This document shows positions 62,579-64,000 of a DNA stretch of 64,000 bases, piece by piece. How positions within the stretch are numbered: position 1 is the stretch's first letter; every line of letters begins with the position of its first letter. Made by a program: the position numbers and the translations under genes. The stretch lies in assembly GCF_902506505.1 (NCBI RefSeq), contig NZ_LR733406.1, positions 1-64,000 on the forward strand. The letters run 5' to 3'. Origin of the DNA: Pseudomonas sp. 8AS (GTDB taxonomy: Bacteria > Pseudomonadota > Gammaproteobacteria > Pseudomonadales > Pseudomonadaceae). The notes below the pieces were generated by a model. It did no database searches and was not told the origin of the DNA. It worked only from the letters and a program-made list of their open reading frames with translations.

Positions 62579-63190
62579 CTACGGAATGATGGGGGCTGGC
62601 AAGCGCAGCCAGCCCACGACCCGTGCGTTCTCGACGCGAAAACCATTGCCCTGCTGTACTAGCGGCAGGGCCTCCCGCGAGGAGAGGATCGGCCCCGCGT
62701 TCTGCTGGGCAATGATGACGGCGTATGAATTGACCTGCGCGACTATCCCCACATGGCCATAGGGGTTCAGCAGCGAGGGCCCGAAGACCAGGATATCTTC
62801 TGCCTGCGGCACGGCTCCTGCGCCATTGCTGAACTGCAGCAAACCGCGCTTTTCATTGAATGCCCCATCGGCCAGGGAGTGATCGAAAAACGACTTGGCA
62901 TGGCCATAGGCGTCCGGCATGCGATGCCCGAAGCGCTCGAAGTAATAGCGTTTCACGAACTCCACGCACTGGTACCTGATGCCGAGATTGTAACCATCGG
63001 CACTGGTGTTGCGCCCACGGCTCTGGTTGACCCCGCCGTTGTAGTAAATGGCTACGCCGTGCAACTCATCAATCTGGCTGCCGGGCGCTAGGCCATTCCC
63101 GAGCGAAACGCGCGTCACCGCCTGGTAGCCCGCAACTGACAGGCCAATGGCCGCCACCAGAACAATGATGGCTTTGATGCTTCCTTTCAT
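62579..63190 (-). CDS. Membrane-anchored CHAP amidase-like protein
   Basis: A 203-residue protein with an N-terminal anchor or uncleaved signal (IKAIIVLVAAIGLSVAGY). The CHAP/NlpC-like domain follows: catalytic Cys75 in GIRYQCVEFVKRYYFERFG, His146 in YGHVGIVAQV, and polar Gln/Asn residues after a strand (IIAQQN) as third member. CHAP enzymes cut peptidoglycan peptides or glutathionylspermidine-type amides. It is the last gene of a minus-strand operon whose other products are unknown. It ends convergent to the DUF3482 gene. Confidence 0.83.
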   Translation of the reverse strand: MKGSIKAIIVLVAAIGLSVAGYQAVTRVSLGNGLAPGSQIDELHGVAIYYNGGVNQSRGRNTSADGYNLGIRYQCVEFVKRYYFERFGHRMPDAYGHAKSFFDHSLADGAFNEKRGLLQFSNGAGAVPQAEDILVFGPSLLNPYGHVGIVAQVNSYAVIIAQQNAGPILSSREALPLVQQGNGFRVENARVVGWLRLPAPIIP

Positions 63191-63225
63191 GTGAACCCCG
63201 GCATCCTTGTCGAGTTTTCTGATCT

Positions 63226-63819
63226 TCAGTCCTGGTCGTCGAGTTCAGCGAATATCCGCTTGGCTTCGGCAAACGCAGGTTGCTCGGGGTCGAACTTGTC
63301 GGCGTAGGAGCCGGTGGCGAGATGCTCGCCCGTGTGCGCATCGATGGCGAAGGTGATGATGTAGCGCTCGCCATTCAACTTCAGGTACAGCTGGTAGGAG
63401 TCAACGGGACGGGCCGGCTCGTCGAAGGCGCTAAAGACATAACGCACGCGTCGATACAGATCGTCCGGCGTTGTCTCCGACAGGAGGCTGCTATCCACAG
63501 CGGGGTAGTCGGAATTCAGCGCCATGATCGCATCGATGCAAAGCTCGTCATTATCCTGAGCGGTGAACACCTTGGGCTGATTACGCAGCATGGTCGTGGC
63601 ACTGCGGATATTGCGCTCGCCCATATGGCGCGGCCGGTACATGCCACTGCTGAACCAGTGGCTGGCATCGAAGCGAATCTCCTCTTCGCTCCAGGGGCCG
63701 TAATACATCATCACTTTTTCCGACATCGTGTCTTCCTTTACAGATCGGTAGAGAGCGTTGCTCCCGAGCAGCGCAGCCAGCACCAAGGCAACTGCAACGT
63801 AGCGGCCTCTATGGGTCAT
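63226..63819 (-). CDS. Membrane-anchored protein of unknown function
   Basis: A 197-residue protein with one N-terminal hydrophobic segment (YVAVALVLAALLGSNALY), followed by a soluble, mixed and then acidic domain (GPWSEEEIRFDASHWF, YQLYLKLNGERYIITFAIDAHTGEH, FAELDDQD). It is probably periplasmic and tethered to the inner membrane. I recognise no family. Its ATG overlaps the stop of the upstream partial gene (ATGA), and the CHAP gene follows after 35 bases, so all three are one operon. Confidence 0.72.
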   Translation of the reverse strand: MTHRGRYVAVALVLAALLGSNALYRSVKEDTMSEKVMMYYGPWSEEEIRFDASHWFSSGMYRPRHMGERNIRSATTMLRNQPKVFTAQDNDELCIDAIMALNSDYPAVDSSLLSETTPDDLYRRVRYVFSAFDEPARPVDSYQLYLKLNGERYIITFAIDAHTGEHLATGSYADKFDPEQPAFAEAKRIFAELDDQD

Positions 63820-64000
63820 AGCGGCAGATAGCTGCGCAATCCATCCGGCAGCCCCCTGGGCGTGTCGCCGGAACGTACGTCGCGCATGGCCCCCTCGGCA
63901 TCCAGCGGGTAACCAAGTGTTGTCTCATATTTCTTGCGACTGTTGGCGTGGCGAGCCAAATCTCGCTCGTAGTCGTTGGCACTTGGAGTCGGCCGTCTTG
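63816..64000 (-). CDS. C-terminal part of an unknown protein (continues past the window)
   Basis: The last 60 codons of a minus-strand gene. The readable end contains ANDYERDLARHANSRKKYE and, close to the stop, SGDTPRGLPDGLRSYLPL. The stop codon overlaps the ATG of the next gene by four bases, which argues that the frame is real. No family can be named from this tail. It is the first gene seen of the CHAP operon, and its upstream part lies outside the window. Confidence 0.6.
   Translation of the reverse strand, partial: RRPTPSANDYERDLARHANSRKKYETTLGYPLDAEGAMRDVRSGDTPRGLPDGLRSYLPL

Overview
The window is chromosomal DNA of a high-GC gammaproteobacterium, almost certainly Pseudomonas (aeruginosa group or a close relative). 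Gene content and order match Pseudomonas blocks known from memory: dctBD; fabY-thioesterase-cysQ-nudE-yrfG; trmB-thiG-thiS-mtgA-rpoH-ftsX-ftsE-ftsY-M16-M16-rsmD; laoRCBA-coaD-fdx-ggt; mutM-rlmI-ilvD-folA. No database search was possible. All family calls rest on motifs and on remembered synteny.

Layout. (1) 1-6413 is the right-hand part of an integrative island. It holds an Lrp/AsnC regulator, a TRIC-type membrane protein, a wrecked hipBA module whose hipA start is fused to an IS5-type transposase tail, an intact hipBA toxin-antitoxin operon with its own operators, and a tyrosine integrase. The island ends at the 3' half of a tRNA-Thr(TGT), read as attR; the intact tRNA should lie to the left of the window. 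(2) 6414-14030 begins with the native tRNA terminator and the C-terminal scrap of a second integrase. A three-gene sensory cluster follows: a receiver-HDOD protein, a receiver-diguanylate cyclase and a 1551-residue MASE1/CHASE/PAS hybrid kinase with two receivers and an Hpt domain. (3) 14324-18970 carries a YiaW/YiaV-like membrane pair and the C4-dicarboxylate two-component system dctBD. (4) 19147-24432 holds fatty-acid initiation (fabY), a thioesterase, cysQ, nudE, a HAD nucleotidase and a His-tailed glycine-zipper protein. (5) 24485-37417 is core housekeeping: DUF1329, trmB, thiGS, mtgA, rpoH, the ftsYEX operon, two M16 proteins and rsmD.

(6) 38670-44489 is the most notable block. Four tightly packed minus-strand genes encode a six-CxxC zinc-ribbon (TackOD1-like) protein with a degenerate GGDEF domain, a cellulose-synthase-like GT2 glycosyltransferase with a QxxRW motif, a TolC-like outer-membrane channel fused to a predicted TIM-barrel glycoside hydrolase, and an HlyD-type adaptor. 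Together they look like a self-contained exopolysaccharide synthesis and export machine that differs from alginate, Pel, Psl and cellulose systems. From memory, laoR and the YheT-like hydrolase are neighbours in P. aeruginosa PAO1, so the block appears to be an insertion there.

(7) 44570-49016 is the long-chain alcohol oxidation locus laoR/laoCBA, with a clear -35 box and tandem 12-bp repeats at the divergent promoter. (8) 49155-62516 is mostly core: coaD, ferredoxin, ggt, an acyltransferase, mutM, an HDOD protein, rlmI, ilvD, a YitT-type membrane protein, folA and a DUF2868/DUF3482 GTPase pair. (9) 62579-64000 is an accessory minus-strand operon, cut by the window edge, with a membrane-anchored CHAP amidase-like protein, an unknown membrane-anchored protein and the tail of a third gene.
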